DNA of 21,352 bases from JAJTFW01 sp031411335 (GTDB lineage Bacteria; Bacteroidota; Bacteroidia; AKYH767-A; OLB10): NCBI GenBank assembly GCA_031411335.1, contig JANOAX010000088.1, positions 1 through 21,352 on the forward strand. The letters run 5' to 3'. The position numbers were made by a program, and so were the translations under genes. The notes beneath the pieces were generated by a model. That model made no database searches. It saw nothing but the letters and a program-made list of their open reading frames with translations, and was not told the DNA's origin. How positions within the stretch are numbered: position 1 is the stretch's first letter; each line of letters begins with the position of its first letter. Positions 8,744 through 15,857 of the stretch are shown in pieces.

Positions 8744-8746
8744 TTA
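8723..8746 (+). repeat. Direct repeat, right copy: displaced gene-end sequence
   Basis: Near-copy (21/24) of the amidohydrolase 3' end. Read in phase with that gene's end, 8717-8743 translates HINCKRIL-stop, against QVKCTRIL-stop in the gene. Differences include conservative and synonymous changes, so it looks like a once-coding gene tail. It overlaps the last codon and stop of the DUF4468 gene on the other strand. Confidence 0.6.
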
Positions 8747-9295
8747 CCAGTCTTCTGTTTTGGCAGATGGCGCAGTTGTCATCGCTTTTTCCAAACTCGT
8801 TAAAATACGATTTACTTCCGTTTGAGTTTGCTGTAAATAGGATTCGAAATTTGGTTGGTAAGAACTTGAGGTTTTGTCCATCCATCTTTCAGAAGCAAAA
8901 TACGATTGTTGTTTCCAGTTTATCTCAGTCAATTCATAACGGTAACGCCCATCCTTAAATTGAAGTTTCAAAGTGTACATAACATTACCTGCATCGGTAG
9001 CCGGTATTTTTTTATCGGCTGTATTTGAAATCTTAAATCTTGCTTTGCAAAGAATAGATCCATTAACTGAATCGCGCTCACGAATTACATCGGTTGGATT
9101 TTTATAAAAAGTAGAAGCCCATGCAAGCGCTCGTTGGTATAACTCCATAGAAGTAGTACTTCCAACTTCTTTAACTTCAGAGAAACTGATAAGATTTGTT
9201 TTAGGATCAAGAGGAATCGTAGTATTCTCTTGTGCGAAGTTGGCAATGGGCGTTAGAAACAACACCATCATTACCATTAAGATTTGTTTTTGCAT
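8744..9295 (-). CDS. Exported DUF4468 (TBP-like fold) protein
   Basis: It encodes 183 residues. A signal peptide covers residues 1-22 (QKQILMVMMVLFLTPIANFAQ). The mature part matches the DUF4468 pattern: a short N-terminal strand, a GSTTSMELYQRALAW helix, then VNGSILCKARFKI and a central KLQFKDGRYRYELTEI strand pair, with a helical C-terminus. The family is Bacteroidota-specific, exported, and of unknown function. The start lies 33 bases after the stop of the upstream carboxypeptidase gene on the same strand, so the two may be co-transcribed. The stop lies within the right copy of the duplicated gene-end repeat. No catalytic residues are evident. Confidence 0.82.
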   Translation of the reverse strand: MQKQILMVMMVLFLTPIANFAQENTTIPLDPKTNLISFSEVKEVGSTTSMELYQRALAWASTFYKNPTDVIRERDSVNGSILCKARFKISNTADKKIPATDAGNVMYTLKLQFKDGRYRYELTEINWKQQSYFASERWMDKTSSSYQPNFESYLQQTQTEVNRILTSLEKAMTTAPSAKTEDW

Positions 9296-9328
9296 GGCTT
9301 TTATTAAACGTAAAAATACGAAAAAAAA

Positions 9329-10957
9329 TTATCCGCCGTTTACTGGAATTTTAAGCTTTGTTCCACTTCGAATTCCATTCGATCTGCCAATTTTATTTAT
9401 TTTCTTCAACTCCTTTAAATCAGTGCGATAACGCTGAGCGATATTCCATAAAGTATCTCCAGGCTGCACAATATGATAAATATACTCGCTTTTTGTTTTG
9501 GAGATTTCACTTCGCTTTTTGGAACTGACTTGTTTTGTCGAATCTTTATTTTCCAGCGTTGAATCGGATTTTAACTCACCATTCTTATGAGGTACGTGCT
9601 CGCTCTTTAACGTAGTTTCGATTTGTTCTGTGGAATCTGGAGTGGTTTCTAAATCGGCTACACTTTCTTCTGGATCAACAACCAACTTCACCTGAATTCT
9701 TTTCTTCACCGTTGAGTAAACATACAAGGTTTGTCCAGGGCGAATGGTTGAACTTCTAAGTTTATTCCACTTCGACAATTCGTTTACGGTTACATTGTAT
9801 CGATTAGCAATTTTTCCTAAGTTTTCACCATTCCGAACTCGATGCCCTTTTTTTACTTTTTGAGTTACCGTTTTATAGGTGTAAGCATAGCTTTCATCAC
9901 TCGCATTGTCGGGAGCTTTTAATTCGATGTGTGGTCTGATAAAGGCAAGTCCACGATTAACACTATCTAAAAATAATTTCGAATCGTCTAATTCAGGATT
10001 GGTTTCACCTAAGCGACCCAGCTTGATAGCGTCGTAATAGGTGTTCATCATGTTCGCTACAATACCATTTCTAATCCATGGACCTCGGCATCCAAAGATT
10101 ACACTAATCAATCGATGTTCACCACGTTTAGCAGAAGCTACTAAACAAAATCCTGCAGCTCTAGTATATCCAGTTTTAATCCCATCTACTTCTTGACCAT
10201 AGTTGATGACAAGTCCGTTATGATTACGAAAACTAATATTTCCTTTTCCGTTGTTGACATTAATGAATGGGATCGATGAAATCTCAACGAGTTTAGGATA
10301 TTTAATCATTTCAATTCCTAAAAGAAGTTGATCTCTTGCTGTGCTACTATTATCAGGAGTGGATCTCCCACCCGGTAAACCTGATGTATTGTAGTATTGC
10401 GTTTGAGTCATGCCCAATTCAATGGCTTTTGCATTCATTCGATTTACGAACGTGCTCACATCTCCAGAGCAATGTTTAGCAATCCAAACTGTGCTCTCAT
10501 TATGTGAAGCCACAAGTGCCATCTTCAATAAATCTTCAAAATAATATTTTTCTTCAACGGTATAAGTTGTATAGCGTCTTCGACGTAATCTCTTTTTGTA
10601 AGTTCTAGTAACGGTGATTCGATCATCGAGACATACAGTTCCTGAATTCAAATCTTCAATCGCTAACAAGCAAACCATCATTTTGGTTAAAGAAGCAATG
10701 GGAGCAGGGGAGTCCATTTCTTTTTCCCAAAGGATTTTATTACGATCTACATCATACAGTAACCCCGCTCTAATTTCTCGTTCATTAGAGATCAATCCAT
10801 CAACCTTGTCAAAATTAAAATTGGAAATTTTGATAGGAGGAAGTGTATCTGTCCCACTGATAGCCGCAGAAAGTTGAAAAAAAGAAAAAACCACCAACAT
10901 AATCATCAGGAAAAATCCTTGGTGAACCGTTTGTGAGTAATTACTTTTTGAGTGCAT
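9329..10957 (-). CDS. D-alanyl-D-alanine carboxypeptidase (peptidase S11) with two LysM domains
   Basis: It encodes 542 residues. An N-terminal signal segment covers about 13-34. The penicillin-binding fold carries all three active-site motifs: S89-L-T-K92, S151-H-N153 and K261-T-G263. It trims the terminal D-Ala of peptidoglycan stem peptides in the periplasm. Two LysM peptidoglycan-binding domains lie at about 372-415 (HRVRNGENLGKIANRYNVT) and 493-539 (YHIVQPGDTLWNIAQRY), separated by a Ser/Thr/Lys/Glu-rich linker. Classical DacA/PBP5 enzymes end in a membrane-binding amphipathic helix; here LysM domains replace it, giving direct wall anchoring. A strongly basic loop (KKRLRRRR, 121-128) sits between the first two motifs. 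A TATCATTG box at 10963-10970 (minus) lies just before the start. The DUF4468 gene follows 33 bases downstream. Confidence 0.93.
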   Translation of the reverse strand: MHSKSNYSQTVHQGFFLMIMLVVFSFFQLSAAISGTDTLPPIKISNFNFDKVDGLISNEREIRAGLLYDVDRNKILWEKEMDSPAPIASLTKMMVCLLAIEDLNSGTVCLDDRITVTRTYKKRLRRRRYTTYTVEEKYYFEDLLKMALVASHNESTVWIAKHCSGDVSTFVNRMNAKAIELGMTQTQYYNTSGLPGGRSTPDNSSTARDQLLLGIEMIKYPKLVEISSIPFINVNNGKGNISFRNHNGLVINYGQEVDGIKTGYTRAAGFCLVASAKRGEHRLISVIFGCRGPWIRNGIVANMMNTYYDAIKLGRLGETNPELDDSKLFLDSVNRGLAFIRPHIELKAPDNASDESYAYTYKTVTQKVKKGHRVRNGENLGKIANRYNVTVNELSKWNKLRSSTIRPGQTLYVYSTVKKRIQVKLVVDPEESVADLETTPDSTEQIETTLKSEHVPHKNGELKSDSTLENKDSTKQVSSKKRSEISKTKSEYIYHIVQPGDTLWNIAQRYRTDLKELKKINKIGRSNGIRSGTKLKIPVNGG

Positions 10958-11009
10958 CTTTACAATGATAGGTTTTTCAGAAGTGGAATTTTGCTTCTAT
11001 TCAATTAGA

Positions 11010-11052
11010 ATTAAACAATAACTTGTTAGTTTTATTGTACGTATTGTTTAAT
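11010..11052. repeat. 11-bp perfect AT-rich inverted repeat upstream of the carboxypeptidase gene
   Basis: ATTAAACAATA (11010-11020) and TATTGTTTAAT (11042-11052) are exact reverse complements around 21 bases. It lies in the 211-base gap between ispD and the carboxypeptidase gene, both minus strand. It could be a terminator-like hairpin after ispD or an operator; no T-run decides this. Confidence 0.45.
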
Positions 11053-11168
11053 CATTGAGTTGCGCAAAAAAAGGTGATGTTAGGTGCATTTATCATGCTA
11101 ATCTTACAAAATTAGAAAAGGGTAAAATAGATCTGATTTAGCTGATGCTAATTTGAGATTTTAATGAA

Positions 11169-11831
11169 TTATTTTACATCTAAAAGTACCGATGCAATTT
11201 GAATATCGGATGGAACTGTGATTTTAATATTGCTTTCTTCCCCCTCTACCAGGTGTAATTTATGACCTGCTGCTTCATAGATGGAAGCCTCATCGGTAAA
11301 TGATTCTACATCTATAGTAACGAAAGCTTCTTTGATTTCATTGCTCAGGAAGACTTGAGGCGTTTGAACCGATCGATAATCTTCTCTCGAAACCGCTTTG
11401 CTCCCTTCATTCGTTACAATTCTTAATGAATCCTTACATTTTATTACGGGCACTGCTGATCCTTCTTTCTCACAAGCATCAAAAAGACTGTTAATGAGCA
11501 TAGTAGAGCATATTGGCCTCACTGCATCATGAATAGCGACTATACAATTTTCGGGCACTAACCTCAATCCATTAGCAACGGATTGCGCTCTGCTTTGACC
11601 ACCTGCTACCAGTTGGTGCTTTGGAATATCTAACAAAACAGTACACTGATCTTCCCAATAATCAATGAAGTCAGGATTCATAACAACAATTAAATGAACT
11701 CCAGGAAGAGCAAATCGACGTAATGTATGAACTAAGATAGCTTCGCCATGTAGGAGCAAAAATTGTTTGGGAAGGCTGCCCAACATTCGAGTGCCTTTTC
11801 CACCTGCCACCAAGATGACATAGCGATTCAT
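11169..11831 (-). CDS. ispD: 2-C-methyl-D-erythritol 4-phosphate cytidylyltransferase
   Basis: It encodes 220 residues, the usual length. The N-terminal nucleotide-binding motif is LVAGGKGTRMLGSLPKQF (residues 7-24), with Lys22 in the CTP site. Further family motifs follow: AGGQSRAQSVANGL, AIHDAVRP, and EDYRSVQTPQVF, then FTDEAS and GEESNIKIT. The enzyme joins CTP and methylerythritol phosphate, the third step of the non-mevalonate isoprenoid pathway, in the cytoplasm. Its ATG overlaps the queA stop by one base (TAATG on the minus strand), so translation is probably coupled. The same pathway supplies undecaprenyl phosphate, whose recycling enzyme UppP is encoded nearby; that functional link is an inference. 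Confidence 0.95.
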   Translation of the reverse strand: MNRYVILVAGGKGTRMLGSLPKQFLLLHGEAILVHTLRRFALPGVHLIVVMNPDFIDYWEDQCTVLLDIPKHQLVAGGQSRAQSVANGLRLVPENCIVAIHDAVRPICSTMLINSLFDACEKEGSAVPVIKCKDSLRIVTNEGSKAVSREDYRSVQTPQVFLSNEIKEAFVTIDVESFTDEASIYEAAGHKLHLVEGEESNIKITVPSDIQIASVLLDVK

Positions 11832-12883
11832 TAGTCGAGGATCAATAAAGCATCTCCATAGCTGAAGAAACGATACTTTTCCTTCTGTGCTACTTTGTAG
11901 GCTTCCATCACTAAATCATAACCTCCAAAAGCGGTAGTCATCATCAACAAAGTAGACTCTGGCATATGGAAATTCGTAATCATCATATTCGCAATGCTGA
12001 AATCGTATGGCGGAAAAATAAATTTATTCGTCCATCCTTCATTCGCTTTCAATTCGCCCATCGTACTCACAGATGATTCTAAAGCGCGCATGGCGGTAGT
12101 GCCTACTGCGCAAATATTTTTCTTTTTAGCTAAAGCTCTGTTCACAATTTCTACGGCTTTACTATCCACAGCAAATTGTTCTGAATCCATTTTATGTTTC
12201 GTCAAGTCTTCTACTTCTACTGGACGAAAAGTTCCTAGACCAACGTGTAAAGTAACTTCAGCTAAATCCACACCTTTTAACTCTAGGCGTTTTAATAATT
12301 CACGACTAAAATGTAATCCAGCAGTAGGAGCAGCAACGGCACCTTCAATTTTTGCAAAAACCGTTTGGTAACGTTCTTTATCGGCAGGCTCTGCTTTTCT
12401 TTTGATGTATTTTGGAAGCGGAGTATGTCCTAGTTGTTCAATAACATCTCTGAATTCTGCAGATGTACCATCAAACAAGAAACGCAATGTTCTACCTCTT
12501 GAAGTAGTATTGTCAATCACCTCAGCAACTAACATATCATCTTCACCAAAATATAATTTGTTTCCAATTCTAATTTTACGAGCAGGATCCACTAATACAT
12601 CCCAAAGTTTACTTTCTGCATTGAGTTCACGAAGCAAGAAAACTTCAATCTTCGCTCCTGTTTTTTCTTTGTTACCATAAAGACGAGCAGGGAAAACTTT
12701 AGTATTGTTTAATACCATTACATCTCCGTCTTCGAAGTAGTCAAGGATATCTTTAAAAGTCTTGTGTAAAATTTTTCCAGTCTTACGGTGTACTACCATC
12801 AAACGTGATTCATCTCTATTAGCAGCAGGATGTGTAGCAAGCAGTTTCTCGTTGAAACCGAATTTGAATTTTGTTAACTTCAT
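11831..12883 (-). CDS. queA: S-adenosylmethionine:tRNA ribosyltransferase-isomerase
   Basis: It encodes 350 residues, full length. Family landmarks are in order: LATHPAANRDESRLMVV near the N-terminus, DVMVLNNTKVFPARL, AAPTAGLHFS, HVGLGTFRPVEVEDL then HKMDSE, AVGTTAMRALES, and NFHMPESTLLMMTTAFGG. The enzyme moves ribosyl from SAM to 7-aminomethyl-7-deazaguanine in tRNA, giving epoxyqueuosine. It is the first gene of its transcript: a 163-base gap separates it from truB, and a strong -7 box lies about 90 bases upstream. Its stop overlaps the ispD start. No other queuosine genes are in the window. Confidence 0.96.
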   Translation of the reverse strand: MKLTKFKFGFNEKLLATHPAANRDESRLMVVHRKTGKILHKTFKDILDYFEDGDVMVLNNTKVFPARLYGNKEKTGAKIEVFLLRELNAESKLWDVLVDPARKIRIGNKLYFGEDDMLVAEVIDNTTSRGRTLRFLFDGTSAEFRDVIEQLGHTPLPKYIKRKAEPADKERYQTVFAKIEGAVAAPTAGLHFSRELLKRLELKGVDLAEVTLHVGLGTFRPVEVEDLTKHKMDSEQFAVDSKAVEIVNRALAKKKNICAVGTTAMRALESSVSTMGELKANEGWTNKFIFPPYDFSIANMMITNFHMPESTLLMMTTAFGGYDLVMEAYKVAQKEKYRFFSYGDALLILD

Positions 12884-12972
12884 AGCTTACGGGCTGAGTT
12901 TTTGGTGATCCTCCATGAAAAAGGAAGATCGAATTTAGTAAGATTTTAGTAAGGTTCCATTAAATCGGGATG

Positions 12973-12980
12973 CAAAGATA
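12973..12980 (-). promoter_or_regulatory. Candidate -7 box (TATCTTTG) of the queA-ispD unit
   Basis: It is an exact TAnnTTTG match, followed by C as is common in Bacteroidota promoters. It would give a leader of about 85 bases. A second weaker candidate (TAAATTCG) lies closer to the gene. No clear -33 element is visible. Confidence 0.45.
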
Positions 12981-13046
12981 CGTCTATTATTGAGGTTTTA
13001 GGTACTGATGGAGGTCTAATAAATTGAAAAACAATAAGTAAAAACT

Positions 13047-13778
13047 TTAATTTGCCGTATCTTGTTGGTTGTTAGACTTTTCCTTTTCCGATTCTTTCAA
13101 TTTTTCTTTTTTCAATTGATAATGTGTGATCACATCTTCAATGGTATAGGCGTCTTTAAGTAAATAGTTGCCAATTCGAGTCCGACAAAGGGCATGAAGA
13201 TAGGCTCCTACACCCAAGTCTTGACCTATGTCACGAGCCAAAGCACGAATATAGGTTCCTTTGCTGCATACCACTCGGAAATGGATCAGCGGTAATTCGC
13301 ATAGGGTAAGTTCAAATTCAGGAATCGATAAACTTCGAGGAGGTAGCTCAAGGGTTTCTCCTTTTCGAGCCGAGACATATGCCCTTTTTCCTCCTTGCTT
13401 GATGGCCGAGTGCATCGGGGGGATTTGCTGAATCTCTCCAGTAAACTTTTTAAAGGTATTTCGGATAGCCTCTTCCGTTAGATGACTAATATCAAATTGC
13501 TGATCTACTTCGGTTTCTAAATCAAAAGAAGGTGTTGTTGCTCCTAAGTAAAAAGTGCCGGTGTATTCTTTTTCATCACTCTGAATTTGTTCAATGGTTT
13601 TCGTTTTTTTTCCTGAGCAAAGAATGAGTAATCCGGTGGCGAGGGGATCTAACGTTCCCGCATGTCCGACCTTTTTTGCTTTCGATAGCCAACGCACTTT
13701 ATTCACTACATCAAAAGATGTCCATGTTAAAGGCTTATTTATTAAAAGCACTTCTCCTTCCGGACTTTCTAAATTCAT
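13047..13778 (-). CDS. truB: tRNA pseudouridine(55) synthase
   Basis: It encodes 243 residues. The catalytic Asp44 sits in the motif HAGTLDPLATGLL. KPLTWTSFDVV precedes it, and KEYTGTFYLGATTPSFD, then PPMHSAIKQGGKRAY and CSKGTYIRALARDIG follow, all TruB signatures. It converts U55 of the T-loop of tRNAs to pseudouridine. It lacks a large C-terminal PUA domain and ends in a short Lys/Glu/Gln-rich tail, which is common in this phylum. The start is 2 bases after the uppP stop, so it is the last gene of the ftsX-DUF3098-uppP-truB unit. Confidence 0.96.
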   Translation of the reverse strand: MNLESPEGEVLLINKPLTWTSFDVVNKVRWLSKAKKVGHAGTLDPLATGLLILCSGKKTKTIEQIQSDEKEYTGTFYLGATTPSFDLETEVDQQFDISHLTEEAIRNTFKKFTGEIQQIPPMHSAIKQGGKRAYVSARKGETLELPPRSLSIPEFELTLCELPLIHFRVVCSKGTYIRALARDIGQDLGVGAYLHALCRTRIGNYLLKDAYTIEDVITHYQLKKEKLKESEKEKSNNQQDTAN

Positions 13779-13780
13779 GT

Positions 13781-14575
13781 TTAAATCAATTGTAAATCTA
13801 CTCCCAGAATGGAAAGTATAATAATTAAAACACCCACAAAAATTCGATAGTATCCAAAGTATAGAAATCCATATTTAGTTAAAAAGGCAATGAATGATTT
13901 AATAGCAATGGCTGCCACGATGAACCCAACAACATTTCCAATTAAGAGTAGATTCACCTGCTCTGGACTAACACCCACTCCCGTTTTTGCAAATTTGAAT
14001 ACTTTATAAATGGTAGCGGCAAACATGGTGGGAACTGCTAAAAAAAAGGAGAATTCTGCTGCTGTTTTTCGATCTAACTTGGCTACCATTCCGCCAATAA
14101 TAGTGGCTGCTGAACGCGATATACCTGGGATCATTGCTATGCATTGAAACATACCAATCTTAAAGGCTCGGGAGTAAGTGACATTTTTTGCGTCTTCACC
14201 TTCTCCACCTTTTACCCATGAGTCAATGAATACAAGAACAACACCTCCTGCTAATAACGTAAACGCAACAACCAATACATTTGATAACATCATATCGATA
14301 AGATCATCCATTAAAAATCCAAGTACAGCAGCAGGCATAAATGCGATCCAAAGTTTTTTATAAAAGGAAATACTTTGTAAAAATCGTTTGTAATACAGAA
14401 CGACAACACTAAGTATTGCACCAAATTGAATCGCAACAGTAAATGTTTTTGTAAAGGGATCATCTGCAATTCCCATTAAAGAGGATGCAATGATCATATG
14501 ACCCGTTGAGGAAACGGGAAGAAATTCCGTGATGCCCTCTATGATCGCAAGAATAATGGCTTCAACTAAGGTCAT
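13781..14575 (-). CDS. uppP: Undecaprenyl-diphosphate phosphatase (BacA/UppP)
   Basis: It encodes 264 residues with several hydrophobic helices. The two active-site motifs of the BacA family are present: EGITEFLPVSSTGH (13-26, with Glu17 and His26) and PGISRSAATI (150-159, with Arg154). The enzyme dephosphorylates undecaprenyl pyrophosphate to recycle the lipid carrier for peptidoglycan and surface-glycan synthesis, acting at the periplasmic face of the inner membrane. It starts 6 bases after the DUF3098 gene stop and ends 2 bases before truB. Over-production of this family gives bacitracin resistance in other bacteria (family knowledge, not seen here). Confidence 0.96.
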   Translation of the reverse strand: MTLVEAIILAIIEGITEFLPVSSTGHMIIASSLMGIADDPFTKTFTVAIQFGAILSVVVLYYKRFLQSISFYKKLWIAFMPAAVLGFLMDDLIDMMLSNVLVVAFTLLAGGVVLVFIDSWVKGGEGEDAKNVTYSRAFKIGMFQCIAMIPGISRSAATIIGGMVAKLDRKTAAEFSFFLAVPTMFAATIYKVFKFAKTGVGVSPEQVNLLLIGNVVGFIVAAIAIKSFIAFLTKYGFLYFGYYRIFVGVLIIILSILGVDLQLI

Positions 14576-14581
14576 CTAAAG

Positions 14582-14869
14582 TTAATCAGCCTTTTTTACG
14601 ATGGCATAAATTCCTAAAGCATACCCTGCCATCACTACTATAGGAGCAAGTGTTATTCTTCTGAAGCTGAATACTTCTTCGTTAAAAACATTGGGATCAT
14701 TTGATTTTCCACCAGCCATTAAAAAATAACCGATAAGTAATAATCCTATGGAGATAAATAATAAAACATAATTCTCTCGTCCAAAAGCAAATGCTGCTGC
14801 ATCTATTCTTTCATCTGATGTTCCTGGTTTAGAAACATTCGGTTTTTTTGTAGTAAGATTCTTTGACAT
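14582..14869 (-). CDS. DUF3098 small membrane protein
   Basis: It encodes 95 residues. A polar, Lys/Thr/Pro-rich N-terminus of about 30 residues is followed by two membrane helices (about 34-53, YVLLFISIGLLLIGYFLMAG; and about 71-91). Between them is a short loop with the FNEEVFSFRRITLAP motif, typical of DUF3098. The function is unknown. It lies between ftsX (7-base gap) and uppP (6-base gap), an arrangement that recurs in Bacteroidota as far as I recall. That suggests a role linked to cell division or the lipid-carrier cycle, but this is inference from position only. Confidence 0.88.
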   Translation of the reverse strand: MSKNLTTKKPNVSKPGTSDERIDAAAFAFGRENYVLLFISIGLLLIGYFLMAGGKSNDPNVFNEEVFSFRRITLAPIVVMAGYALGIYAIVKKAD

Positions 14870-14876
14870 AATTATT

Positions 14877-15749
14877 TTAATAGATATTGTCTGTGCGGTA
14901 ACGAAGATATTTATTCACTGCGAACCAAGTGGATACAAAGGAAAGAATAATTCCTGTGACAATCATACCAAAGGCGACATATCCAAGAATTTGAACATCT
15001 TGAATAAAACTTATTTCAGGAAGTTTTACTGAAATGCCGTAAAGTAATCCAGCAAGCAAAAAGACAGCAATTAGGCCTCCCATGAATCCATTAAATATAC
15101 TTTTTAGTAAAAATGGTTTTAAAATAAAACCCTTAGTAGCTCCAACCAGTAGCATGCTTTTAATCAGTAATCGTCTGGCATATAATGATATGCGAATGGT
15201 GTTATTTATCAAGGTGATGGAAACTATGATCAAAAGTGAACTGAAAATAATAAGAATCCAGGTTATGGTTTTAAGATTTCTGTTGACACTTTCTATTAAT
15301 GATGGTTGGTATTGAACTTCGTTAATTGAAGGGTGTTGTTGGATGGATGAAATAAAACTAGAAACCGTTTTTTCATCTGCAAATTCGGCCTTTAAGCGGA
15401 TGTCAATACTTGGATAAAGTGGATTGTGCCCTAAAAAGGTAATGAAATCTTCTCCTAAATCTTTTTTTAACGCTTCCGCAGCCTCTTCTTTTGAAATTAA
15501 CTGGAAACTTTTGATGTATTGTGTTGTACTCAGGCGACTTAGAATATCGTTGATTTGAGTACTGTCTGCATCTGGATTGATAATCAAAGAAATACCGATG
15601 TTTTCTTTGACATAATTGCTCACTTGGTTGGCTTGCAATAATAAAACTCCTAAACTACCTAAAAGAAAGAGCACCAACGACATACTTATCATTATGGATA
15701 AGCGAGAGGTTCGTTGTGTCTTTCGGATGAGTTTTTTTTCTTCAGTCAT
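14877..15749 (-). CDS. ftsX: Cell division ABC-transporter permease FtsX
   Basis: It encodes 290 residues with the FtsX layout: a basic cytoplasmic N-terminus (KKLIRKTQR), a first membrane helix (about 19-41), an extracytoplasmic domain (about 42-160) containing the SKEEAAEALKKDLGEDF motif, then three helices (about 165-188, 215-247 and 258-282). With the ATPase FtsE, it controls peptidoglycan hydrolases at the division site. ftsE is not in the window, which is usual in this phylum. It is the first gene of the unit that continues with DUF3098, uppP and truB, and it diverges from leuS across 108 bases. The ATG at 15749 lies about 10 bases after a candidate -7 box. Confidence 0.92.
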   Translation of the reverse strand: MTEEKKLIRKTQRTSRLSIMISMSLVLFLLGSLGVLLLQANQVSNYVKENIGISLIINPDADSTQINDILSRLSTTQYIKSFQLISKEEAAEALKKDLGEDFITFLGHNPLYPSIDIRLKAEFADEKTVSSFISSIQQHPSINEVQYQPSLIESVNRNLKTITWILIIFSSLLIIVSITLINNTIRISLYARRLLIKSMLLVGATKGFILKPFLLKSIFNGFMGGLIAVFLLAGLLYGISVKLPEISFIQDVQILGYVAFGMIVTGIILSFVSTWFAVNKYLRYRTDNIY

Positions 15750-15759
15750 AGCAGGTCAA

Positions 15760-15767
15760 CAAAACTA
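15760..15767 (-). promoter_or_regulatory. Candidate -7 box (TAGTTTTG) of the ftsX unit
   Basis: Exact TAnnTTTG match 10 bases before the ftsX ATG on the minus strand, giving a very short leader. It lies in the 108-base divergent gap shared with leuS. Confidence 0.4.
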
Positions 15768-15826
15768 TTAAATTATACTTTGCTTTTTTAGAGGGATATT
15801 AAGAATTATCCACCCTAGGTTTTTAC

Positions 15827-15834
15827 TAACTTCG
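15827..15834 (+). promoter_or_regulatory. Candidate -7 box (TAACTTCG) of leuS
   Basis: Seven of eight positions match TAnnTTTG, 23 bases before the leuS ATG. An AGAAAAGAA stretch follows just before the start. No -33 element is evident. Confidence 0.3.
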
Positions 15835-15857
15835 TAGCCCTTGATTAGAAAAGAATA

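Noticed and set aside
8670..8885. 71-codon minus-strand ORF
   Set aside because: It mostly overlaps the DUF4468 gene in another frame and its remainder is translated repeat; no family resemblance.
11994..12371. 125-codon ORF antisense to queA
   Set aside because: Shadow frame of a well-conserved gene, with no recognisable protein features.
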